From contig DBRG01000009.1 of NCBI GenBank assembly GCA_002305545.1, positions 1-64,000 on the forward strand: a stretch of DNA of 64,000 nt, in the 5' to 3' direction. Of the stretch, positions 43,540-51,095 are shown one piece after another. The notes below the pieces were generated by a model. That model worked only from the letters and a program-made list of their open reading frames with translations, was not told the origin of the DNA and did not search any database. Positions within the stretch are counted from its first letter, which is position 1; every line of letters starts with the position of its first letter. The position numbers and the translations under genes were made by a program. The DNA comes from Bacteroidales bacterium UBA1374. GTDB lineage: Bacteria; Bacteroidota; Bacteroidia; Bacteroidales; UBA932.

Positions 43540-45042
43540 CTATAGCTCTAAGCCAGCGGGTAAAAGACTGAAAGGCACGTTTGCAACACGTGAGACAGAG
43601 ACCTTGAATCCGGTCACCCTGCCTTTCCGGTTTCTTTCAAATTGAAAATCTCCATTCCCTTCAGATAAAAAATTATCTCCCGAAAGGTGTTGCAGGGTAA
43701 AAATATCTTCTGCCCTGCGGCGTACTTTTAATTGCCCGTCCTGAACAAAAAGGCGGTAAATGGTCTCTATATCGGGACTGTAATAATCCCCCGCATATTG
43801 CGTGAGGTCTGCTTTCTTTATTGTTATCACCTTTTCTTCGTTCCGAGCCGTAACCGCCTCTTGTTCCCGGGCCGAGACTATCGCAGGTTGCGATGAAACC
43901 GCCGGTTCAGTGGCTGGAACTGCCACTTGCTGTGCCGGGAGTGCTTTCGCTGCCGGGGGGGCTTCCTGACGGAGTGGTTCCTGGCCCAGAAAGATGGCAG
44001 CCACCTGGCGCCCGTAGCTGACCGCACCGAATTGAGCGTAATTACTCAGAATGACTACAGAAAGCTGTTTTTGGGGATACCAGGCAAGCCATGCCCTGTA
44101 GCCGGCAGTGGACCCGCTGTGTGCGATCTCGTCAAAGTCATTCACTTTGGCTATGGTAAGGCCTGCCGCATAGCCTGTTCCCTGGCCATCGTTCAGCTTT
44201 CTTTCCGTTATTCGGTTTGAGGCATATTCCTGGTTAAAAATCAAGTGGTTCCGGAACAGGTTGTTCCAGCGAAGCAGATCGGCCGTTGTGGTAAGCAATC
44301 CACCCGGTCCGTGCAGGTCTTCAAACGGCATGTTCATAAGGTATACTCCGTTCCGGGACGTATATGCGGTGGACCTGCCAGGCACAACGGCCCTGTGGTT
44401 ATCCCGCCAGCGGGTGCTTTTCATTCCCAGGGGTTCGAAAAAAGCCCCAGCGGTGAACTGAGCCATGGTTTTCCCCGATACCCGTTCAATGATGAGCGCC
44501 AGCAGCATGTAATTCGAGTTGCTGTAAGAATACTGGCTGCCGGGATAAAAGTTCAGGCCTGATTGTTTGAAGATTATATCCCAGCCCAGTTCCTGGGTAT
44601 AAACGCGGGTGGTGCGCGGCCATCCTGTCAGGGAATATAGGGCCCCCCAATCTTTTACTCCGCTGGTATGGCTCAGGAGCATATCAATGGTAATGGGAGC
44701 TTCGTACTCCCTGAGCTCGGGGATGTATTTCCGCACATCGTCATCCAGGGAAAGCCTGCCTTCCTGCGCCAGTAACAATATACCTGCCGCCACAAATTGT
44801 TTGGAGACCGAGCCGGCTTCAAATAGCGTGGCAGTGGTGTTTGGAACCTGGTACTCCAGGTTTGCCAGCCCGAAAGCTTTATTGTAAATCACCCTTCCAT
44901 CTATGGAAACAGCCACTGCGACCCCGGGCATTTCGTTATGGAACGAGGCAAAAAGGGCATCAATTCTCGCGGTGGTGTCATTCTCCTGGGCATTAAGTGA
45001 TAAGCTCATGAATGTGAGCAGGAGCAGCAGCATTTTTTTCAT
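43540..45042 (-). CDS. Serine hydrolase, class C beta-lactamase family
   Basis: This 500-aa protein has an Sec signal (MKKMLLLLLTFMSLSLNA). The nucleophile motif is S78-V-S-K81 (GSVSKQF), the second motif is YSYSNSNY, and HSGSTAGYRAW supplies the third. A Pro/Ala-rich linker (about 355-400) joins it to a C-terminal beta domain (residues 410-500), as in penicillin-binding-protein-related peptidases. It is periplasmic or extracellular. It ends with TAG. Confidence 0.92.
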   Translation of the reverse strand: MKKMLLLLLTFMSLSLNAQENDTTARIDALFASFHNEMPGVAVAVSIDGRVIYNKAFGLANLEYQVPNTTATLFEAGSVSKQFVAAGILLLAQEGRLSLDDDVRKYIPELREYEAPITIDMLLSHTSGVKDWGALYSLTGWPRTTRVYTQELGWDIIFKQSGLNFYPGSQYSYSNSNYMLLALIIERVSGKTMAQFTAGAFFEPLGMKSTRWRDNHRAVVPGRSTAYTSRNGVYLMNMPFEDLHGPGGLLTTTADLLRWNNLFRNHLIFNQEYASNRITERKLNDGQGTGYAAGLTIAKVNDFDEIAHSGSTAGYRAWLAWYPQKQLSVVILSNYAQFGAVSYGRQVAAIFLGQEPLRQEAPPAAKALPAQQVAVPATEPAVSSQPAIVSAREQEAVTARNEEKVITIKKADLTQYAGDYYSPDIETIYRLFVQDGQLKVRRRAEDIFTLQHLSGDNFLSEGNGDFQFERNRKGRVTGFKVSVSRVANVPFSLLPAGLEL

Positions 45043-45122
45043 GGCAGTGGTCTTAAGTAATAATGGTTTGTGCCTGGATAGTGTGTATCCAAAGGTAATG
45101 AAAGTTTCAGAATCAAGGATTT

Positions 45123-45638
45123 TCAGAATCGGTAAAACACTCCGGCCCCGAAACTCAGAAAAACAGGAAAATGGATATTGAGTGACCAGCCAGGAGGAGG
45201 CGTTTTACGCGTCTCATTTTTAGCCAGCTGGAAAATGGCCCCAACATCCAGGTCAACGCCTACCCTTTTGGACAGATTGAATTCCCTTCCTATTCGGGCA
45301 TTCAGGTAGACATAACGATCAATTTTTGACTGGATCTCGTCACGCATATAATTCACCCCCAGGCGGGCAAACCAGGGACGCAGGTGAGTATAGGCAGACT
45401 GGCCTGCAAAATGGTACCGGATATCACCCAGTACAGAGATGATGCGTTCATCTTTTACAGGCATGGATCCCACACTCACACCCAGCTCCAGCTGACCTGT
45501 GCTGTAACCCAGCCCCGCGTTCAGCAATTCGGGGATCCCAAACCCTGCGCCGATCCTGAAACTGCCCTGCCCCGACGCAATGGTCTGAGCAAGGCAGCAT
45601 AAGAATCCTAACAAGAATATGTAACGAAACCTTTTCAT
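45123..45638 (-). CDS. Small outer-membrane beta-barrel-like protein
   Basis: This 171-aa protein is started at 45638, where a signal peptide begins (MKRFRYIFLLGFLCCLAQTIASG). The mature part is a series of amphipathic strands (FRIGAGFGIPELLNAGLGYSTGQLELGVSVG region) ending FGAGVFYRF, with the terminal Phe typical of outer-membrane barrels. An 8-stranded barrel is plausible. The function is unknown. Confidence 0.75.
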   Translation of the reverse strand: MKRFRYIFLLGFLCCLAQTIASGQGSFRIGAGFGIPELLNAGLGYSTGQLELGVSVGSMPVKDERIISVLGDIRYHFAGQSAYTHLRPWFARLGVNYMRDEIQSKIDRYVYLNARIGREFNLSKRVGVDLDVGAIFQLAKNETRKTPPPGWSLNIHFPVFLSFGAGVFYRF

Positions 45639-45710
45639 CCGGCAGGTTTGTTGAACAGTCAGCATTAAGACGCTGCCCACTGTACAAAACGCTGCAAGAA
45701 GTGGAACCCC

Positions 45711-47126
45711 CTACGGCAATAATCCGTATGCTTTACTTAAGAACACAGGATAGGTGGGTTCGCGCTGCCACATGTTCAGGTAATAGAGCACGATCAGGTC
45801 ATTCTCGGGATCTATGATGTATTCTGTCCCCAGCATGCCTCCCCAGGCATAAGCACTGTTGGACACCTCCGGAACAGGTTTCTTCAATTCATTATAGAGC
45901 TCAAAGCCGAGGCCGAAGCGGAATCCCTCCCCGCCGGAGTTCACCTCGGGAAGGCGGTTAATCGTGGTCATGGCCTCGATGGTCTCGGCTTTCAGGATCC
46001 GGCGGCCGTTGAAAGTGCCTTTGTTGAGCATCATCTGGCAAAACCGTGCATAATCCCCGATGGGACCGTTCAGCCCGATGGCTCCTTCGCAGTAAGTCTG
46101 GTCGGAGCAAAACGTTCCCTGTACAAACATGTTCATCATGGTGGCAGGCTCCAGTTTGCCTTCTGCCGAGTTGTAGGGTTTGACAAAGTTTTCCAGTTTG
46201 TCGGGCGTGTAATACCAGTCTGTATTCACCATGCCCAGGGGATCCAGGATGGTTTCCTTTACATATTCACGCAGGGATTTCCCGGAAATCAGCTCTATCA
46301 TATAGGCCAGCATGTTTGTGCTCACGTGGTAATTCCACTCGGTTCCCGGATCGAATCCCAGCGGGTATCTTGCCAGGTCAAGCATAGTCTCTTCCAAAGT
46401 CGGGAAGTTGTTTTCTCCCACATAGTAGCTGTGCTGCCCGCAGGGACCGGATTGAGTTTCGGTGGCCGAGGCTACTGTGTCGGTTGCTGCTGCTGCCGGT
46501 GCTGCTGTGTCGGTCACTGCTGCTGCCTCTGCTGCTGCCTTTGCTGCTGCCTCGGCCTTTTCGGCTGCTGCCTTCTCGGCCTCTATCCGGCGGATCTCAG
46601 CCACCAGCCCTGCTCCAAGCCCCGAGCTGTGCGACATCAGGTGCGCAAAGGTCATGGGTGTTGCAACCGGACGGGTTTCGTAGGTGCCATCGGGATTGAC
46701 TGCCGTCACCACCTGGTCCGGGATCCCCGGAAAATACTTTGACACCGGGTCGTCAACCGCCACCAGGCCCTTCTCTACCAGGGTCATGAACGCTGCCGTG
46801 GTAATGGCTTTTGTCTGAGAGAACAACATGTAATAATCTGCTGTTGTGGCAGGGATCTGGTTCTCCACGTCCTTCCATCCAAAAGCTTTATGATAGATCA
46901 CATTCCCACCTTTCGCCACAAAAGCCGTCACACAATTGACTTTACTACTGTCAACAAAAGACTGCAAAAGTGAATCTACGCTTGCTATTTTTACCGAATC
47001 AATTCCCAACTGGGTCAGGTCCGGTGTATGGTTAAACTCTTGCGGCAGTTTGTCCTTTGCAGGGCCGCTACATTGCCAGGCCATCATGGCCGGCAACAGC
47101 ATCAATAGTGCTATGTTCTTTTTCAT
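45711..47126 (-). CDS. Serine hydrolase with alanine-rich insertion
   Basis: This 471-aa lipoprotein-like protein (signal ending AWQCS) has the nucleophile motif S103-Q-T-K106. The fold is interrupted near residues 183-225 by a low-complexity Ala/Glu/Lys then Ala/Thr stretch (RIEAEKAAAEKAEAAAKAAA and on), followed by CGQHSYYVGENNF. WNYHVSTNML is the YxN region and GGMLGTEY the third. The insertion is not typical of the family and looks like repeat expansion in the DNA (GCTGCTGCC repeats at about 46480-46560). It ends with TAG. Confidence 0.9.
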   Translation of the reverse strand: MKKNIALLMLLPAMMAWQCSGPAKDKLPQEFNHTPDLTQLGIDSVKIASVDSLLQSFVDSSKVNCVTAFVAKGGNVIYHKAFGWKDVENQIPATTADYYMLFSQTKAITTAAFMTLVEKGLVAVDDPVSKYFPGIPDQVVTAVNPDGTYETRPVATPMTFAHLMSHSSGLGAGLVAEIRRIEAEKAAAEKAEAAAKAAAEAAAVTDTAAPAAAATDTVASATETQSGPCGQHSYYVGENNFPTLEETMLDLARYPLGFDPGTEWNYHVSTNMLAYMIELISGKSLREYVKETILDPLGMVNTDWYYTPDKLENFVKPYNSAEGKLEPATMMNMFVQGTFCSDQTYCEGAIGLNGPIGDYARFCQMMLNKGTFNGRRILKAETIEAMTTINRLPEVNSGGEGFRFGLGFELYNELKKPVPEVSNSAYAWGGMLGTEYIIDPENDLIVLYYLNMWQREPTYPVFLSKAYGLLP

Positions 47127-47282
47127 CGGTGATTAGGTATTATGGCTACTAAGGTAATATTTTGCGCTAAAATATTTACACGTTGTGCCGTGAAGGTTTC
47201 TTAGCAGATCATGGTCGCTGTAACCACAATGCCAAAAGCTTTTTTTCCCAAGGCTTCAGCTTCTTGCCAAGCGCGGCCGCTG

Positions 47283-47340
47283 CCACCATAAGGTCGGGAT
47301 GCTTTTTCTTTAAGCCGAGGCTTCCCATACCTTGTGGTGG
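47283..47340. repeat. Hairpin C: imperfect stem, conserved 17-nt loop
   Basis: The left arm (47283-47302) and right arm (47320-47340) pair imperfectly (CCACCA/TGGTGG, AAGGT/ACCTT, GGGA/TCCC). The loop TTTTTCTTTAAGCCGAG is identical, on the other strand, to the core at 43077-43093. Confidence 0.75.
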
Positions 47341-47400
47341 AAGCGACCTTGCCATCTATGCGGTTTGCTGCATCAACAACCGCCAGTAGAACTAATGGCT

Positions 47401-47467
47401 GGTCTTCAAGGCGGTGCGCCAAAAGCTTTTGGCGCTTATAATAGGCTGCTCCGCAGCACCAATCATT
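47401..47467 (+). repeat. Shared 68-nt block, copy 2
   Basis: This is the second copy of the block at 42479-42546, with the same two small hairpins (GCGCCAAAA/TTTTGGCGC and GCTGC-TCC-GCAGC). Confidence 0.85.
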
Positions 47468-47556
47468 TTCACGTTTGCTTTGTGGGAGCTAGACAGTAAA
47501 CTAAACTCAGAAATCAACAGGTTTGTCAGGTAGATTTGCCAAGAGCCACAGGTCCA

Positions 47557-47735
47557 TCCACAAAAAAGGGCGTTTTTGTGGATGGATTGCCAAAAATCAA
47601 AATTACGTCCACAAAAAAGGGCGTTTTTGTGGATGAGTAGCGAAAAAACACGTGCCTGTCCACAGAAATGGCTGTTTTTGTGGATGGATTTCTCAAAAAC
47701 ACTATTTCGTGCACAAAAAGGGTTTTTTTTGTGGA
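47557..47735. repeat. Four 51-bp tandem palindromic repeats
   Basis: A 26-nt palindromic core (arms TCCACAAAAA and TTTTTGTGGA around 6 nt) recurs at 47557, 47608, 47659 and 47710, exactly 51 bp apart. Core 3 has a wobble change and core 4 one mismatch. The 25-nt stretches between cores resemble each other, so this is a degenerate tandem repeat. Confidence 0.85.
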
Positions 47736-47782
47736 CGGAATGCCGCAAAGGCCAAAAGGAGGCGGAACCTGTTCCTGGTCAT

Positions 47783-47845
47783 TGCCACAAAAAGAAAAGG
47801 AGAGCCTCGACTTTCAATAAGGGCTCTCCTTGTCTTTATGTGGCA
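47783..47845. repeat. Hairpin D: 23-nt near-perfect stem, conserved 17-nt loop
   Basis: The arms 47783-47805 and 47823-47845 pair with two mismatches around the 17-nt loop CTCGACTTTCAATAAGG, a minus-strand variant of the core. Confidence 0.8.
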
Positions 47846-47878
47846 GCAACTTTGGGAAGCGACGCTGCCAGGCAGCAA

Positions 47879-49507
47879 CTATTCCCTAACACCCAGCGAG
47901 AAGTGCAGGAGCGTTGGTGTTTCTCCTATGTAGGGGCCGCCCCAGTCGGTCTGGTCTCCGTTAAGGATACGGATCATCTGGAACTCGCCGTTTTCATAGT
48001 AACCCTCCATCACTTTCAGGTATTGCCAGTTTTTGCCTTCGTTCTTGCCTATGGGATTGAATGTGAAACGGCAGGTAGTGCCAACGGCCAGGAATTCGTT
48101 TTCATCCAGTTTGATGATCATGGCCTTACCGGTTCGGTTCTGGGGTTGCTGATCCTGAAGAAGGTCCAGCCTGCGTCCTCTGCCGAACATGATCACGGCT
48201 TCCCATTCGCCCAGGTTAATTCGTTGTACCTGTTCGCCTTCGTCGGGTTCAACAACAGACTGAATGCGGCCTTCAAAGCTCCATTGGGCCAGCTTCCCGG
48301 CCATGGGAGCAAGTAATTTGTATTCCTGGGAAAGGGGGTCGGGACGGTCGCTGGCTGCTGCCGTACCCCGGCGGCCATCTATGCCAAAGGGGGCATAGCC
48401 AATACCGCTTTCAATGACTTTGTACAGGTACTTCACATTGCCCCCGGTCTCGGGAACCATCAGTGCGTTATCGGGGCGGGTATACAACTCTATCACTTTC
48501 AATACAGTCTTATCTCCACGCAGATAAATATCCGGAGCCACCAGGTCTATGGACGGGGCGGCTGCCTTCCATATGGGAATGACGTTATCTGTAGCACCAC
48601 CGCTTTCATACTGTGTTGCCGGAGGATTGGTGAGCGGATCACGTAACGCTACATTCACGTACAAGGGTAGCGGATTGACTGCCTTCCCTGCAGCAGCCAC
48701 ATACTCAATGTAACTGGCCACATGCCAGGCGTGAAAATATTCATCGGCATCCTTGCCGAAGACTTCCTCCCACGTTCCTTTGGCATCGGCAGGAATGTTC
48801 AGCTGTTGCAACACCCCGGCCTGAAGTAAAGCCTCGGGGACTGGTTGTTCAAAAAGTTCCTGAGCGGCGGGTGAATAATCGCGCACGCTGTACCACGATC
48901 CTGGCTCATTCTGGACCTGCACCATAATCACCGTGTGCTGCGGGTCGGCCTTTTTAAGGTATGCCATGAATTCTGTGAAGGCCTTTGCATCGGCTTCCAT
49001 GGATGCGGTTGCATGCGGTGAGGGGGAATCCACATAACGGCCCTCCTGGTTCATGAGGTTGGGGTACTTCTGCGGGTCATTCTTCATCCATTGCGGCATG
49101 TAATGGTTGCTCCCGTTTTTCCAGGTGGCAAACCACAGCAATACCAGGCGGACATCCCTTTCCCTGGCCTGATCCAGCACCATTTGTATCATGGAATAAT
49201 CATATTTGCCGGGCTCGGGTTCAAATTGTTCCCAGTAAATGGGGATTTCAAGCGTGTTGGCATGCATGGACTCAATAGTGCTCCATACACCGGGAAGCAT
49301 TTTTGGCCACGTGGAAGAATTGGCAGACTGACCGCCAAACATAAAGAAAGGTTCACCGTCAACCAAAAGGGCATAACGGCCTTCATTTTCAACGAGTCTC
49401 GGCATTTCTGCCTCAGAGGCGGAAGGGGCGCAGGAAACGGCTAAGCTGACAAGGGCAAACAAAGCCAGGGTGTACGCCATGCGTACAGGAGAGGATAGAA
49501 ATTTCAT
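47879..49507 (-). CDS. DUF5597 / GH35-like beta-galactosidase-type hydrolase (lipoprotein)
   Basis: This is a 542-aa lipoprotein (LVSLAVSCAPS). The TIM barrel starts with GEPFFMFGGQSANSS, the acid/base Glu is in MVQVQNEPGSW and the nucleophile Glu probably in MVPETGG. The C-terminal region is the DUF5597 beta domain. Family members act on beta-galactosides. Its position beside a GH109 gene supports a role in host-type or complex glycan breakdown. It ends with TAG, 34 nt from hairpin D. Confidence 0.88.
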   Translation of the reverse strand: MKFLSSPVRMAYTLALFALVSLAVSCAPSASEAEMPRLVENEGRYALLVDGEPFFMFGGQSANSSTWPKMLPGVWSTIESMHANTLEIPIYWEQFEPEPGKYDYSMIQMVLDQARERDVRLVLLWFATWKNGSNHYMPQWMKNDPQKYPNLMNQEGRYVDSPSPHATASMEADAKAFTEFMAYLKKADPQHTVIMVQVQNEPGSWYSVRDYSPAAQELFEQPVPEALLQAGVLQQLNIPADAKGTWEEVFGKDADEYFHAWHVASYIEYVAAAGKAVNPLPLYVNVALRDPLTNPPATQYESGGATDNVIPIWKAAAPSIDLVAPDIYLRGDKTVLKVIELYTRPDNALMVPETGGNVKYLYKVIESGIGYAPFGIDGRRGTAAASDRPDPLSQEYKLLAPMAGKLAQWSFEGRIQSVVEPDEGEQVQRINLGEWEAVIMFGRGRRLDLLQDQQPQNRTGKAMIIKLDENEFLAVGTTCRFTFNPIGKNEGKNWQYLKVMEGYYENGEFQMIRILNGDQTDWGGPYIGETPTLLHFSLGVRE

Positions 49508-49543
49508 GGAAAAAAAGGTTAAAGGGTAAATGGTGATTTATGT

Positions 49544-49577
49544 TAAATGTGTCAAATGTGTCAAATGTGTCAAATTC
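49544..49577. repeat. Short 10-bp tandem repeat
   Basis: TCAAATGTG(T) repeats three to four times between the DUF5597 and GH109 genes. No function is evident. Confidence 0.6.
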
Positions 49578-50936
49578 TTAATAATACGTCACCCCTGGCA
49601 GCCGGTTCCAGGCGCCTCGGGTAAAATCGGGAATGGCCACCGGCTGGCCTTCATTCGCCACCGAGGTGCGGGAAAGTTCAATAATGGCACTCCATTCGGC
49701 GGCATCGTACACGTCCATGTCCAGCGGGAGGCCGTTGCGCAGGCAATACACCAGGCGGTAATCCATGATGAAATCCATGCCCCCGTGCCCTCCTACTTCC
49801 CGGGCCTTCTGTCCCACTTCCCTTACAATGGGATGTTCGTAGAGCCGCAACAGCGAATCCAGTATATCCGGTGCCACAAAGCGATGGGCATCGGGCTCCA
49901 GCGCAATCCCGGGTACCGGGTATTTTTGCGCAAAACCTTTGGTGCCGCTGATTATGTGTATGCGACTGTAAGGCCTCGGGCTGGTTACATCGTGCTGCAG
50001 CATGATGGTGCGGCCTTTGGCCGTTTTAATGACCGAGGTGTTCATGTCGCCGTTCAGGTACTCTCTTTGGGCAAAATCCGAATCTTCCCCGAACTTTTCC
50101 TTCGCATACGCGCTCATTCCGAACTGGGCCGAGGAAACCGACACCAGGTATTCCATCCTGTCCCCCCGGTGTATATCCAGGATGTGGGCAATGGGGCCGA
50201 GGCCGTGCGTCGGGTAAAGGTTCCCGTTCTCCTTCGCGTTGTGCTCCAGCCGCCACATGTCCCAGTACCCGGTAGTGTCATCGAAATTCAAAAACCGTAG
50301 ATCATGGATATACGCTCCCTCGGCATGTACGATTTCCCCAAAAAGGCCCTGCCGGGCCATCTGGTGCGTGGCCATCTCGAAAAAGTCATAATTGCAGTTC
50401 TCCAGCTGGATGCAGTGACGGTGCGTCTTCTCGGCCGTATTGACCAGTTGCCAGCACTCCTCAACAGTCAGCGCAGCGGGCACCTCCAGCGCCACATGCT
50501 TTCCCTGTTCCATGGCATATACGCCGATGGGTGCATGCAGGTCCCAATGGGTGCACACATACACCAGGTCCACGTCGGACCTCTCGCACACCTTCTTCCA
50601 GTCCTCAACACCGGTATAAGCCTCGGCTTTGGGGAATCCCATCTCTTCCAGGGTCTTGTTGGCACACTCCACATTTTCAGGCACCACATCGCATAGTGCC
50701 ACCACCTTCACCCCTTCCAGAAAAGTATACCTGTGAACAGCCCCGGATCCCCTCATTCCCAGTCCAATAAAGGCAACCCGGACCGTATCCAGCGGATCGC
50801 ACCGTAGTTCCAGCACGTCGGTCACCCCTTTTGCACGCGGTGGTTCGGGAAAAGTTATCGCCTGCTTACTGTCATGGCACGATAGCAGACACCCTGCCAC
50901 CAGAATTGCCGGTACGATATGTGAAAGTCTTTTCAT
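49578..50936 (-). CDS. GH109-type NAD-dependent glycosidase (alpha-N-acetylgalactosaminidase)
   Basis: This 452-aa protein is started at 50936, giving a lipoprotein signal (MKRLSHIVPAILVAGCLLSC). It has the Gfo/Idh/MocA fold: VAFIGLGMRGSG binds NAD, VYVCTHWDLHAPIGVYAMEQGKHVALEVP follows, and the GH109 signature GGHGGMDFIMDYRLV carries the catalytic His. GH109 enzymes remove alpha-linked GalNAc through a redox mechanism; the fold also includes dehydrogenases, so the substrate is inferred. A nested palindrome lies just upstream (50984-51089). Confidence 0.88.
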   Translation of the reverse strand: MKRLSHIVPAILVAGCLLSCHDSKQAITFPEPPRAKGVTDVLELRCDPLDTVRVAFIGLGMRGSGAVHRYTFLEGVKVVALCDVVPENVECANKTLEEMGFPKAEAYTGVEDWKKVCERSDVDLVYVCTHWDLHAPIGVYAMEQGKHVALEVPAALTVEECWQLVNTAEKTHRHCIQLENCNYDFFEMATHQMARQGLFGEIVHAEGAYIHDLRFLNFDDTTGYWDMWRLEHNAKENGNLYPTHGLGPIAHILDIHRGDRMEYLVSVSSAQFGMSAYAKEKFGEDSDFAQREYLNGDMNTSVIKTAKGRTIMLQHDVTSPRPYSRIHIISGTKGFAQKYPVPGIALEPDAHRFVAPDILDSLLRLYEHPIVREVGQKAREVGGHGGMDFIMDYRLVYCLRNGLPLDMDVYDAAEWSAIIELSRTSVANEGQPVAIPDFTRGAWNRLPGVTYY

Positions 50937-50983
50937 TATCCAAGTATTTGCCTTCAAATATCGGCAAAAAAGATGAGTGCCCC

Positions 50984-51089
50984 GCAAACATTGTTCGTTT
51001 GATTGATAATCAATAAGATATGAGATTCATACCCCCGGGGGTATGAATCTCATAAGTAGCTGATAAAGAGCCAAACGAACAATGTTTGC
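50984..51089. repeat. Nested perfect palindromes between two genes
   Basis: The outer arms GCAAACATTGTTCGTTTG (50984-51001) and their exact complement (51072-51089) enclose a perfect 34-nt palindrome (51020-51053, centre ACCCCCGGGGGT). It separates the 901-aa gene's stop from the GH109 start and lies upstream of the latter. It could be a bidirectional terminator, an operator or an insertion scar. Confidence 0.8.
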
Positions 51090-51095
51090 GTTGCA

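Larger units (their letters stand above)
47283..47845. repeat. Composite intergenic repeat cluster 2
   Basis: No gene lies between 47127 and 47878. The order is hairpin C (47283-47340), the shared block (47401-47467), four 51-bp palindromic tandem repeats (47557-47735) and hairpin D (47783-47845). The layout parallels cluster 1. Open frames on both strands here arise because 51 is a multiple of three. The 47127-47282 stretch is AT-rich with no other signal. Confidence 0.75.

Noticed and set aside
47557..47735. CRISPR-like array (26-nt palindromic repeats with 25-nt spacers)
   Set aside because: The would-be spacers resemble each other and the period is exactly 51 bp, so it is a degenerate tandem repeat. 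No cas genes are in the window.
47392..47933. Apparent repeat proteins across cluster 2 on both strands
   Set aside because: Their 17-residue periodicity is a by-product of the 51-bp DNA repeat. They are open in several frames at once and lack start signals.
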